Assembly (NCBI GenBank): GCA_013822085.1 | Contig: PNJV01000017.1 | Coordinates: 1 to 41,524, forward strand | Source of the DNA: Isosphaera sp. | GTDB lineage: Bacteria; Planctomycetota; Phycisphaerae; Phycisphaerales; UBA1924 | Direction of reading: 5' to 3' | Length of the DNA stretch: 41,524 nucleotides | Shown here: one piece after another, positions 25,532 to 33,306 of the stretch | How the letters are laid out: the number at the start of each line of letters is the position of its first letter | Position numbering within the stretch: position 1 is the stretch's first letter | The notes under the pieces: generated by a model | What the model was told of the DNA's origin: nothing | Seen by the model: only the letters and a program-made list of their open reading frames with translations | Database searches by the model: none | Made by a program: the position numbers and the translations under genes

Positions 25532-26191
25532 ATGCCCACCGATCCCCCGCTACCCAGCCCGAGCCACCCGCCCACGCCCCAGGCCCCGATGGGCCCCGCT
25601 GGGCCCGACGCGGCTGCCGCCCGAGGGGCCCGCGTCTTTGTCGGCGTCGGGGGCGGGATCGCGGTGTACAAGGTCTGCACGCTCGTCTCTCGGCTGGCCC
25701 AGGCCGGGGCCCAGGTCACCGTCGCGATGACGCCCGCCGCGACCCGGTTCGTCACGCCGCTGACATTCCAGGCCCTCTCGGCCCGGCCGGTGTACACCTC
25801 GCCCTGGGAGCACATCGAGTCCCAGGACCCGCAGCACATCGCCCTGGCGCGGTCGTGCGACCTGGCGATCGTGGCCCCGGCGACGATGGACCTGCTGGCC
25901 AGCCTGGCCCACGGCGTCACCCGGGACGTGGTCTGCCTGATCCTCTCGGCGATCGACCGCCGCCTCACGCCCGTGCTGCTCGCCCCCTCGATGAACGAGG
26001 TCATGTGGTCGCAGCCGGCCACGCGGCGCAACGTGGCCCAGCTCGAGGCCGACGGGTTCACCGTCCTGGGCCCCGCCACAGGCTGGCAGGCCTGCCGAGC
26101 TGTCGGCCCGGGCCGCCTACCCGAGCCCGAGGACCTGCTGGCGGCGGTCTGCGACCGCCTCGCCCAGCGGCGCAGCGGCGCGCAGGCCTGA
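25532..26191 (+). CDS. stand-alone phosphopantothenoylcysteine decarboxylase (CoaC type)
   Basis: This 219-residue flavoprotein corresponds to the decarboxylase half of CoaBC (Dfp): GVGGGIAVYKVCTLVSRL (FMN site), HIALARSCDLAIVAPAT with the conserved His, APSMNEVMW (the substrate-binding Asn motif), and GWQACRAVGPGRLPEPEDL with the active-site Cys. It makes 4'-phosphopantetheine in coenzyme A synthesis. There is no CoaB ligase domain, so the synthetase must be elsewhere. The Pro-rich N-terminus (first 30 residues) is atypical; ATG about 57 bases downstream is a plausible true start. It lies between rpoZ and riboflavin synthase on the same strand, 27 bases before the latter. Confidence 0.88.
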   Translation: MPTDPPLPSPSHPPTPQAPMGPAGPDAAAARGARVFVGVGGGIAVYKVCTLVSRLAQAGAQVTVAMTPAATRFVTPLTFQALSARPVYTSPWEHIESQDPQHIALARSCDLAIVAPATMDLLASLAHGVTRDVVCLILSAIDRRLTPVLLAPSMNEVMWSQPATRRNVAQLEADGFTVLGPATGWQACRAVGPGRLPEPEDLLAAVCDRLAQRRSGAQA

Positions 26192-26218
26192 CGCTGCGCC
26201 CACGACAGGAGCCCGCCG

Positions 26219-27097
26219 ATGTTCACCGGTCTCGTGCAGGCGACCGGCCTGGTCCGCCAGATCAGGCCCATGGCCAACGGCAGCCTGGTACGCCTGGTCG
26301 TCCAGCCCGAGTCCTGGGACTACCGCCCGGAGGTCGGCGACTCGGTCTGCGTCTCGGGCGTGTGCCTGACCGTCGCTGGCGCAGCGGCCCAGGGCGCCCC
26401 GCCCGACTGGTGGCCCTTTGACGTGGTCCCCGAGACCCTCAGGCGGACCACGCTGGGCGGCCTGGGCCTGGCCTCGCGCGTGAACCTGGAGCGCTCCGTC
26501 ACCGCCGCCACGCTCATGGGTGGGCACTTTGTCCAGGGGCACATCGACGGCGTGGCCGAGGTCGTGGCCGTCCGCAGCGGGCCCGACTGGCGTGTGGTGA
26601 TTCGCCCGCCCGCGGCCCTGTTCCCGTACCTGACGCCCAAGGGCTCGGTGTGCATCGACGGCGTCTCGCTGACGATCGCCGAGCTGTTCCCGTCTGGCCA
26701 GGCCGCGCCTGGCCAGACGCCGGGCCACGCGCCCACGCCCGGGGCCACTCCCGCGCCCGAGGCAAGCGACGGCCCGACCCGGGGGGGGCGCGATCACGCT
26801 GCTGGCGATGGCGCAGCTGAGGGTGGGGGCGGGGGCGCGGTCGGGAGTGGTGGTGAAGGCGGGAGCGGAAGTAGTGGAAGTGGTGCGGGGGGTGCGGGGG
26901 GTGGAGCGTTCTCGGTGGCCCTGATCCCCACAACGCTGGCCAAGACCACGCTCGGGGCCCTCAAGCCCGGGGCGCGCGTCAACATCGAGTGCGACGTGCT
27001 GACCAAGGCCGTCGTCCACACCCTGCGCACGAGCCTGCCGACGATCCTGGCCGGCTGGAACAGCTCAGCCCAGGCCGGCGCGCCCCGCCAGGGCTGA
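26219..27097 (+). CDS. ribE: riboflavin synthase alpha chain
   Basis: Riboflavin synthase dismutates two 6,7-dimethyl-8-ribityllumazines. Both barrels are present: MFTGLVQATG, VGDSVCVSGVCLTV, FDVVPETLRRTTLG and NLERSV in the first, then GGHFVQGHIDGV, YLTPKGSVCIDGVSLTI and FSVALIPTTLAKTTLG with VNIECDVL in the second. The 292 residues exceed the usual 200-215 because of an insert of about 75 residues (26692-26915) between SLTIAELF and FSVALIP, which is Pro/Ala- then Gly/Ser-rich and includes a 29-base perfect hairpin. The ATG has AGGAG seven bases upstream. Confidence 0.93.
   Translation: MFTGLVQATGLVRQIRPMANGSLVRLVVQPESWDYRPEVGDSVCVSGVCLTVAGAAAQGAPPDWWPFDVVPETLRRTTLGGLGLASRVNLERSVTAATLMGGHFVQGHIDGVAEVVAVRSGPDWRVVIRPPAALFPYLTPKGSVCIDGVSLTIAELFPSGQAAPGQTPGHAPTPGATPAPEASDGPTRGGRDHAAGDGAAEGGGGGAVGSGGEGGSGSSGSGAGGAGGGAFSVALIPTTLAKTTLGALKPGARVNIECDVLTKAVVHTLRTSLPTILAGWNSSAQAGAPRQG
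26691..26719. repeat. 13-bp perfect inverted repeat inside ribE
   Basis: CGTCTGGCCAGGC, a CGC loop and its exact reverse complement form a very stable hairpin at the left edge of the low-complexity insert of riboflavin synthase. Confidence 0.95.
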
Positions 27098-27107
27098 CCG
27101 GCCCGCC

Positions 27108-27536
27108 CTAGCGCTGCACCGGCACGGTGCGGCGTTCGACGCCCAGCGAGACGATCACCGCGTCGACGGGGTCCTCGCTGCGGAACGTGGCCGAGGCGTC
27201 AAAGGGCGTGAGCACCTGGGCGGCAGCGCCGCGCGGGGCCTCGTTCTGGAGGATCCACTCGGGCGGGAAGGCCGCCTGGGCCGAGCGGACAAGCCGCGTG
27301 GTAAAGCCCGAGCTGCGGTTGATGCCCGCCGCCCGCAGCGTGACCACGCCGGCCTCCTGGGAGGCCGTCAATCGCAGCTCCGTCGGCGCAGCGTACCGGG
27401 ACGGGTCCACGCGGACGATCGCGCCGCCGGCGTCGCGCGGCCCCGAGGCGGGGCACCCGCCCAGCAGGCCCACGCACAGGCACGCGCCCAGGGCGGCCAC
27501 GCTCTTGCTGACCAGGGCACGCTTGGTGATCTTCAT
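27108..27536 (-). CDS. putative lipoprotein of unknown function
   Basis: The 142-residue protein has a lipoprotein signal (VAALGACLCVGLLGGC, lipobox LGGC), then an unrecognised domain with short strands (TELRLTASQEAGVVTLRAAGI, VDAVIVSLGVERRTVPV). The ATG at 27536 overlaps the rlmN stop in an ATGA, so it is translated from the rlmN message. It is convergent with ribE, 10 bases apart. The function is unknown. It could be a membrane-anchored helper; nothing links it to the RlmN reaction. Confidence 0.78.
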   Translation of the reverse strand: MKITKRALVSKSVAALGACLCVGLLGGCPASGPRDAGGAIVRVDPSRYAAPTELRLTASQEAGVVTLRAAGINRSSGFTTRLVRSAQAAFPPEWILQNEAPRGAAAQVLTPFDASATFRSEDPVDAVIVSLGVERRTVPVQR

Positions 27537-28801
27537 GCGTCGTTCTCCGCAGCGATGCCCCCCCCGCCGCCTGCGACCCCCTGAGCCCCCGCGGCTGCCG
27601 CGCTGACCCGCAGCGGCACCCGTCGGCGGCCCAGCGCCAGCGTACCGAGCTGGCCGCAGGCCGCCATGGTCAGTCGGCCTTTGGTGCGCCGTCGCTTGAC
27701 AAACACGCCGAAGCCCTTGAGCCGCTCCATGAACCGCTCGGCGGTCTCCTCGTCGCCGGCCGGCCACGGCGAGCCCTGCCGCGGGTTGTAGGGGATCAGG
27801 TTGACCATCGCCCGCAGGCGCGGGCCGGCGTAGGTCGGCCCCGCGTACCGCCCGCCGGCGCCGGCCCCCGCCGACGCCGCAAACTCCGACCCGAGCACGA
27901 ACGACGCGACCATCTCGGCGTGCTCGGGGCGGTCGTTGACGCCGGGGATCAGGACGTACTCCAGGCACTGGTGCGTCCCCGAGAAGACCGGCCAGCTCTC
28001 CAGCTCGGCGCGCAGGGCCGCCAGCGGCATGGCCCGGTTGATGGGCATCAGCGCCGAGCGCGTCGCGTCGTCGGGGGCGTTGAGCGAGACGGCAAGGCGC
28101 AGCCGGTGCCAGCCCGGCTGGCGGACCCGCTGGGCCAGCAGCCGCAGGCCGTCGACACGCCCGACGGTCGAGAGCGTGACCCGGCTGATGGCGACCGCCG
28201 GCCCGCGCGTGTCGGTCAGGACCCCCACCGCGCCCAGGACCTGCTGGAGGTTGTCCAGCGGCTCGCCCATGCCCATAAAGACGATGTTGCGGATCGCGGC
28301 CCCGGGGTCCGGGCGCTCGATGGCGTGCTGCGCGGCCCACCACTGGCCGACGATCTCGGCGGCGCTGAGGCTGCGCACCAGCCCCATCTGGGCGGTCTGG
28401 CAGAACACGCACCCCATCGCGCAGCCGACCTGCGACGAGACGCACAGGGTGTACGAGCGCACCCGCCGGGTGCCGATCATGGGGATCAGCACCGACTCGG
28501 TCTGGAGCTCGGGGTCCTGGGCGGTCCGCCCGGCCACGCGCTGGGTGAACTTGACAACCTCGCCCTCGGGGCTGTCGGAGCGCTCCACGCGGGCCAGGGG
28601 CGCCACGGTGGCCCCGATCGCCGCGGCCTGGCCGGCGCGGAAGGCGTGGGAATAGGCCGCCAGGGCTGCGCGGGCCCCGCCGGGCCGGCCGTCGCAGAGC
28701 CAGCGCTGGGCGAACCGCGCCGAGTCGAGCCCGAGCGGATCAACACGATCGTGTGGAAGCGTGTCGGCCTGCACGCTCAACGATAGCGGAGACGCCGGCA
28801 C
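27533..28801 (-). CDS. rlmN: 23S rRNA/tRNA A-methyltransferase RlmN family
   Basis: RlmN methylates C2 of A2503 in 23S rRNA and A37 in tRNAs by a radical-SAM mechanism. The iron-sulfur motif CAMGCVFC follows TLCVSSQVG, MGMGEPLDN is the glycine-rich SAM motif, STVGRVDGL and AVSLNAPDD follow, and AACGQL near the C-terminus holds the methyl-carrying Cys. The 422 residues include an Ala/Gly-rich insert at about 27836-27890 and an Ala/Gly-rich C-terminus. The start is GTG at 28801 with no clear ribosome site; a GTG at 28774 is an alternative. The upstream region holds two repeated hairpin-forming elements (28834-29142) that may form its leader. Confidence 0.92.
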   Translation of the reverse strand: MPASPLSLSVQADTLPHDRVDPLGLDSARFAQRWLCDGRPGGARAALAAYSHAFRAGQAAAIGATVAPLARVERSDSPEGEVVKFTQRVAGRTAQDPELQTESVLIPMIGTRRVRSYTLCVSSQVGCAMGCVFCQTAQMGLVRSLSAAEIVGQWWAAQHAIERPDPGAAIRNIVFMGMGEPLDNLQQVLGAVGVLTDTRGPAVAISRVTLSTVGRVDGLRLLAQRVRQPGWHRLRLAVSLNAPDDATRSALMPINRAMPLAALRAELESWPVFSGTHQCLEYVLIPGVNDRPEHAEMVASFVLGSEFAASAGAGAGGRYAGPTYAGPRLRAMVNLIPYNPRQGSPWPAGDEETAERFMERLKGFGVFVKRRRTKGRLTMAACGQLGTLALGRRRVPLRVSAAAAGAQGVAGGGGGIAAENDA

Positions 28802-28833
28802 GCGGGCACGGAATAAAGAGGGCCGATCCCCAG

Positions 28834-28947
28834 CGATCCACGGCCCGGTCAGACGCTCTCTCTCACACGGCCTTGTACACGGGGGGAAAGAGGAGTGTCA
28901 GGTCTTGTCCCGTGGTGGCCAAAGAACGATGAACGGGTCGTGGACCG
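28834..28947 (-). repeat. hairpin-forming direct repeat, copy 1
   Basis: The core 28835-28920 matches copy 2 at 82 of 86 positions. Its ends are imperfect inverted repeats: read on the minus strand, the first 18 bases pair with the last 18 at 16 positions, counting one G-U pair. It begins 33 bases upstream of the rlmN start. A GTGAGAGAGAG word lies near the downstream end on the minus strand. Confidence 0.9.
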
Positions 28948-29027
28948 GCAAGGACCGGCCCGCGATCGAAATGCCCGGCTGCCGACTTGCCAAAGACGCA
29001 CCCGAGCCCGCGTCCGGCTGCCCCGAT

Positions 29028-29142
29028 CGATCCACGGCCCGCTCAGTCTCTCTCTCTCACACGGCCTTATACACGGGGGGAAAGAGGAGTGTCAGGTCTT
29101 GTCCCGTGGTGGCCAGAAAAAGCTGAGACGAGCCGTGGATCG
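29028..29142 (-). repeat. hairpin-forming direct repeat, copy 2
   Basis: Read on the minus strand, the terminal stem has 19 pairs and one bulged U, with 11 perfect outer pairs (CGATCCACGGC with GCCGTGGATCG). Inside, CACGGG can pair with CCCGTG and GGCC with GGCC in both copies. It is one base longer than copy 1, which fits the bulge. Confidence 0.9.
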
Positions 29143-29211
29143 AAGGGGGCAACGCCGAACCGCTCGGACAGCGCCGGCGCCGCGATGGCTGCGCCGCCGG
29201 TGCCGCCAAAT

Positions 29212-29300
29212 CCTCCGGACGGCGCGTCCGTCGTCCGGAGGTGCTCTCTCTCACCCAGCCGCTCTCTCCTCGGCCCGGTGTTGAGCCGGGCGTGGCTGGG
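29212..29300. other. two further stem-loops before the receiver-like gene
   Basis: CCTCCGGACG pairs with CGTCCGGAGG (29212-29221 with 29232-29241, 10 bp). CCCAGCC pairs with GGCTGGG (29254-29260 with 29294-29300), enclosing CCCGG/CCGGG. A CTCTCTCTCAC word (29244-29254) matches the one in the ~115-base repeats. No T-tract is present on either side. Confidence 0.6.
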
Positions 29301-29353
29301 CTTAGTCTGGGGCGCTGTGGGCCCAATCCTCACCACCCGATTCCTCGGGCGGG

Positions 29354-29818
29354 TCAGTGCTCTTCGGCGTGGGTGACGGCCTGCGACCGCACGCACCCGG
29401 GAGCCAGAGCCTCGACGATCATCTCCAGCGTTTCCTGGCTGGTGGCCGAGTGCAGGTACGCCTGTGCGCCGCACAGCCGTGCCAGACGCTCGGACCACGC
29501 CGCAGGGGGCTGCCCTACCGGGGCATCCTCAACGCCGGAGTCGTCGATCGCTATGGCAAAGAGCGCGGGCGGGCGAATACGCCTGGCCTGTCGCGCCAAG
29601 AAACCGGCTGAGGGCCTGGCCCTTCGGCCGATCACCACCATCACCGCGTGGGGCGTGCAGTCCATGACCGCACGCTCGATGTGCTCGCTCTCTCCTTCGA
29701 GCACATCCCACCCATGGGCTACCGCTGCGTGCACGACACCGACGGGAACGTCCGTCGCGTGCATGCACACAACGCACAATCCTGCTCGCCGGAGTCGGCA
29801 GTTCATCGGCAACCCCAT
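29354..29818 (-). CDS. receiver-like small protein, function unknown
   Basis: The 154-residue protein has the alternating strand/helix order of a response-regulator receiver: a strand GLCVVCMHATD, a helix, AVMVVIG, ARQARRIRPPALFAIAID, a Cys/Gly turn AQAYLHSATS and helix LEMIVEALAPG. The usual acidic pair and phospho-Asp are not clearly present, so it would be a pseudo-receiver if it belongs to the family at all. ATG at 29818 is chosen because it follows a (GA)n purine tract ending AGAAGC; the frame stays open further left but with poor composition. It lies upstream of the repeat elements and rlmN on the same strand. The family call is tentative. Confidence 0.55.
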   Translation of the reverse strand: MGLPMNCRLRRAGLCVVCMHATDVPVGVVHAAVAHGWDVLEGESEHIERAVMDCTPHAVMVVIGRRARPSAGFLARQARRIRPPALFAIAIDDSGVEDAPVGQPPAAWSERLARLCGAQAYLHSATSQETLEMIVEALAPGCVRSQAVTHAEEH

Positions 29819-30196
29819 GCTTCTCTCTCTCTCTCTCAGCGGGGCAGAAGAACCTATAGCAGCCGCTGTGCCAGAGGCGTGAGCGGCCAAATACCGCGAA
29901 ATAGCCGTCCGAGAAGGGGTGAGCGCGCCATCATGGCCCGCGCCCGCTGTGCCGCTTTGGCTCAGAGCGAGCGGTGGACGTGTTGGATCCTTCGGACTTT
30001 GCATGTGTTCCTAGAGGGCTGTACCACTTTGGCTTGCTGATCCACTCTGGCGCCCCGGGATGGCGCATGCGGTCAGTCTGGGGTCATGATGGCCCGAGCC
30101 GCAGTGCGTGCAGCACATGGCATGCCTGTACGCACGGGTTGGCCGGTTTGTTGCCGTTGCGGTGGCCGGACCGATGCCCGCTACGCTCAGCCCGTG
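29819..30196. other. divergent intergenic region before tatC
   Basis: This region is less GC-rich than its neighbours, especially 29985-30060, and should hold divergent promoters. A TATAGG box on the minus strand lies about 35 bases before the receiver-like gene, but I cannot find a matching -35. I see no gene. Confidence 0.5.
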
Positions 30197-31345
30197 ATGC
30201 TCGATCCGATCGTCGATCGCCGCAATCAGCAGGCGGGCAGCGTGATGGGGCTGGGGGACCATCTCGAGGAGCTGCGCTCGCGGGTGGTCTATGCGCTGCT
30301 GGGGCTGGTGCCGCTGTTCGCTGCGGCGCTGGCGCTGGGTCGGCCGCTGCTGAGCGTGATCATCGAGCCGGCCCTGGAGGCCCTCGAGTCCCAGAACCAG
30401 GCCCGGCGACTGCAAGTGACCAGCGCGCTCGAGAGCCTCACCAGCTACTTCTATATCGCTGCGCTGAGCACGCTGGTGGTCGGCGGGCCGTGGGTGATCT
30501 ATCAGCTCTGGCGGTTCGTGGCCCCGGGGCTTTATGCGCACGAGCGGCGCTTTGCGTACCTGCTGGCGCCGCTGAGCGTCGTGCTGACGATCGCGGGCGT
30601 TGCGCTGCTGTACTACGTGGCCCTGCCGGTGGCCCTGCGGTTCCTGGTGGGCTTTGCGGGGGACATCGGATCGACGGGGGCCGTCACCGCGCTGGCCCCG
30701 GACCCGGCCCTGGTGCTGCCGACGGTGCCGGTCCTGCCCGGCGACCCGCCCGCGCCGCCGCCGGGCGCGTTCTGGATCAACTCCACGACCAACGAGCTGC
30801 GCTTTGCCTTCCCCAGCGTCCCCACCCCCCCCACCATCGCCCCTCCGCCCGCGCCCGCTGACGCAGCCGCCGACGCCGTGGGGGCCGTGGGGGCTACAGG
30901 GGTCGGGGGGGTTGGGGGGGTCGGGGGGGTCGGGGTTCCCACCACGATCCGCGCGCTCCCGATCCTCGGGGCCACGAGCATCGCGGTGCAGCTCAAGCTC
31001 GAGCAGTACATCGACCTGTTCGTGAACCTCACAGCGGTCTTTGCGGTGTCGTTCCAGCTGCCCGTGGTGATCCTGCTGCTGGGGTGGGCCGGGATCATCG
31101 AGCCGGCCACGCTGGGGCGCTACCGCAGGCACGCCACCGCCGCAGCGGTGATCGTCGCCGCCGTCGCGACGCCCACGAGCGACCCGATCTCGCTGCTCTT
31201 GCTCGCCGTGCCGCTCTTGGCCCTGTACGAGCTGGGCGGCCTGCTGCTGCGCGCCTTCCCGGTGCAGCGGATCGCCCCCAAGGCCGCTAATGCCGCGGCC
31301 ACAGCGGGGCGTCACGGCCCCGACGGCGACGCCGACGGGCCCTGA
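30197..31345 (+). CDS. tatC: Sec-independent translocase subunit TatC
   Basis: TatC is the signal-peptide receptor of the twin-arginine system, with six membrane helices. MGLGDHLEELRSRV opens the cytoplasmic N-terminus, and WRFVAPGLYAHERRF contains the conserved Pro and Glu of the first cytoplasmic loop. Later helices include VSFQLPVVILLLGWAGII. The protein is 382 residues, against about 250-260 for E. coli, because the second periplasmic loop (between LRFLVGFAG and QLKLEQYIDLF) carries a long Pro/Ala then Gly/Val insert. The start is ATG 30197; ATG 30245, right before MGLGDHLEE, is a shorter option. No tatA is in the window. Confidence 0.93.
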   Translation: MLDPIVDRRNQQAGSVMGLGDHLEELRSRVVYALLGLVPLFAAALALGRPLLSVIIEPALEALESQNQARRLQVTSALESLTSYFYIAALSTLVVGGPWVIYQLWRFVAPGLYAHERRFAYLLAPLSVVLTIAGVALLYYVALPVALRFLVGFAGDIGSTGAVTALAPDPALVLPTVPVLPGDPPAPPPGAFWINSTTNELRFAFPSVPTPPTIAPPPAPADAAADAVGAVGATGVGGVGGVGGVGVPTTIRALPILGATSIAVQLKLEQYIDLFVNLTAVFAVSFQLPVVILLLGWAGIIEPATLGRYRRHATAAAVIVAAVATPTSDPISLLLLAVPLLALYELGGLLLRAFPVQRIAPKAANAAATAGRHGPDGDADGP

Positions 31346-31395
31346 CCGCACGCGCCGGCCGTCGATGCAACACTTCATCGCCCGCCGACAGCGCC

Positions 31396-32001
31396 ATGAG
31401 CCACCCTCCGATCAACCCGAGCCCGCCCAACCCCCCCGCCCCCACCCCGCCCACTCCAGCCACCGCCACGGCTGCGACGCCGGGCGATCCGCCGGCCGCT
31501 GGGCCGACCGCGGTGGACCTGGCCGCCATGGCGCGGGCCCTGGAGCTGGCCTTCGCTGCTGCCAGCATGGGCGAGGTGCCCGTGGGCGCCGTCGTGTACC
31601 GCTGCGACACGGGCCAGGTGCTGGGCGAGGGCCACAACCGCCGAGAGACCGACCGGGACCCGCTGGCGCACGCCGAGGTGCTGGCCATCCGCGCTGCGGC
31701 CAGCCGAACCGGTGACTGGCGCCTGACGGGCATGGGCCTGGCGGTGACGCTCGAGCCCTGCCCGATGTGCGCCGGGGCCGTGGTGCACGCGCGGCTGGAC
31801 CGGCTGGTCATCGGCGCGCCCGATCCCAAGGCCGGCGCTTGCGGCTCGCTCATGCGCCTGACCCAGGACCCGCGGCTGAACCACCGCGTCAGCCCCATCG
31901 CCGGCGTGATGGCCGAGGAGTCGGCGGCGCTGCTGCGCGGCTTCTTCCGCGCCCTGCGCGCCGGCGCCCAGCCGCCGGCCACGGACGACGCCGGTGCCTG
32001 A
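31396..32001 (+). CDS. tadA: tRNA-adenosine deaminase TadA
   Basis: TadA converts wobble adenosine 34 of tRNA-Arg to inosine. The zinc-site motifs are HAE (in DPLAHAEVLAI) and PCPMC (in TLEPCPMCAGAVVHAR). The core starts at MARALELAFAAASMGEVPVGAVV. The first 45 residues from ATG 31396 are Pro/Ala/Thr-rich and not family-like, so the true start may be ATG 31528. The stop overlaps the start of mutM by eight bases, suggesting coupling. It lies 50 bases after tatC. Confidence 0.92.
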   Translation: MSHPPINPSPPNPPAPTPPTPATATAATPGDPPAAGPTAVDLAAMARALELAFAAASMGEVPVGAVVYRCDTGQVLGEGHNRRETDRDPLAHAEVLAIRAAASRTGDWRLTGMGLAVTLEPCPMCAGAVVHARLDRLVIGAPDPKAGACGSLMRLTQDPRLNHRVSPIAGVMAEESAALLRGFFRALRAGAQPPATDDAGA

Positions 32002-32836
32002 GCTGCCCGAGGTCGAGAGCGTCCGCCGGTCGCTGTCACACCTGGTTGTGGGCCTGCGCGTCGCGCGGGCCACGCTCGCCCGGCCCGACATGCTCTCGGG
32101 CCAGGACGCCGCGCCCGCCGCCGAGGCCCTGCTCCAAGGCCGGACCATCACCAGGATCGATCGCCACGGCAAGAACCTGGCCCTGATCGCCTCGGACAAC
32201 CGGGCCCTGGGCGTGCACCTGGGCATGACCGGGCGGCTGAGCGTCCTGCCCGCACCGCTGAACCCGCCGCTGGCCCCTCACACGCACGCGTGCTGGTCGC
32301 TGGCGCACCCGCGCAGCGGCGTCCCCGCGGCGTCGATGACCTTCCAGGACCCGCGGCGGTTCGGCGGCATGGTCGCCTACGCCACGCACGAGGCCGTCGG
32401 CCAGGCGTGGGCCCAGCTCGGGCCCGACGCGCTGGAGACCACGCCCGAGATCCTGGCTGCACAGCTTGCCGGCACTCGCCGCGCGATCAAGGCGGCGCTG
32501 TTGGACCAACGCGTGATCGCGGGGGTTGGGAACATCTACGCCGACGAGGCGCTCTTCCGCGCCGGCGTCGCGCCGATGCACCCGAGCGATCGCCTGCGCA
32601 GGGGATCGGTGGGCCTGATCGCTCAGAAGGTCGTGGAGGTCCTCCGTGAGGCGATCGACGCCGGGGGCTCCTCTGTGCGGGACTATCTCGATGCCGCGGG
32701 CCAGCCGGGCTCCTACGCCCGCTCGCACGCGGTCTATGGCCGGGCCGGCGAGCCCTGCCTGCGCTGCGGGCGCACGCTCCTGAGCTGTCTGGTCAGTCAA
32801 CGGACGACCGTGTGGTGCCGCAGTTGTCAGCGGTGA
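31994..32836 (+). CDS. mutM: formamidopyrimidine-DNA glycosylase MutM
   Basis: MutM removes 8-oxoguanine and formamidopyrimidines from DNA. The N-terminal PELPEVE holds the catalytic Pro and Glu. RHGKNLAL carries the conserved Lys, HLGMTGRL follows, then DPRRFGG and GVGNIYADEALF in the helix-two-turn-helix domain. The C-terminal zinc finger has all four Cys (CLRC and CRSC). At 280 residues it is normal. GTG at 31994 overlaps the end of tadA. It is the last gene of the tatC-tadA-mutM run. Confidence 0.95.
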   Translation: MPELPEVESVRRSLSHLVVGLRVARATLARPDMLSGQDAAPAAEALLQGRTITRIDRHGKNLALIASDNRALGVHLGMTGRLSVLPAPLNPPLAPHTHACWSLAHPRSGVPAASMTFQDPRRFGGMVAYATHEAVGQAWAQLGPDALETTPEILAAQLAGTRRAIKAALLDQRVIAGVGNIYADEALFRAGVAPMHPSDRLRRGSVGLIAQKVVEVLREAIDAGGSSVRDYLDAAGQPGSYARSHAVYGRAGEPCLRCGRTLLSCLVSQRTTVWCRSCQR

Positions 32837-32857
32837 TCGGAATAGCTGATCGGAATA
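32834..32857. repeat. 11-bp direct repeat at the end of mutM
   Basis: TGATCGGAATA occurs twice with a two-base spacer; the first copy includes the mutM stop codon. A short GTTCA-GTT-TGAAC hairpin follows at 32871-32883. Confidence 0.9.
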
Positions 32858-32927
32858 CTGGAAGTTCCTAGTTCAGTTTGAACGATGCGCTGCGCCGCTC
32901 TCTGCGCGATCCAGTCGGTGTGAAGCC

Positions 32928-32947
32928 TTATGCACACGTTGTTCACA
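32928..32947 (+). promoter_or_regulatory. two adjacent DnaA boxes
   Basis: TTATGCACA (32928-32936) fits the TTWTNCACA consensus exactly. TTGTTCACA (32939-32947), two bases later, is a one-mismatch variant in the same direction. Confidence 0.6.
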
Positions 32948-33297
32948 CGCTGCGATCGTGCGCGACCGATCCATGACTTTGCGGGGTTCAGGACTCACGG
33001 TATCGCTGCGGTGCACGTTCGAGGCCGCGAGTGGTCTTCCATACGAATACATAGAGAAATGTTGTTGGTAGTCAAAGGGCGCCGGTTGGGGGATGGCGGG
33101 CGATTGGGGGCTTTTTTCTGGCCTCCAGAGGCTATTTTAGTCGCTTGTGGCCGTGGGGATTTCTGGTGCATCGATCGTCATGTCTCATAGCGGATGTGTC
33201 GAGTGGTGTCGGGTCCAGCGCTTTGACATGTCAGCTGCGCGTGTGTGTTGACAGGCTTGCTGCCAATGCCGCGTCTAACTGTGCATGGATCAACGAC

Positions 33298-33306
33298 TTG
33301 TCCACA
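33298..33306 (+). promoter_or_regulatory. DnaA box TTGTCCACA
   Basis: TTGTCCACA is a frequent high-GC variant of TTATCCACA. It lies about 210 bases past the dnaA stop. Confidence 0.6.

Noticed and set aside
28761-29376. Plus-strand frames through the two repeats
   Set aside because: They translate the repeats in different frames, have no ribosome site and match no family; pairing of the ends points to RNA structure instead.
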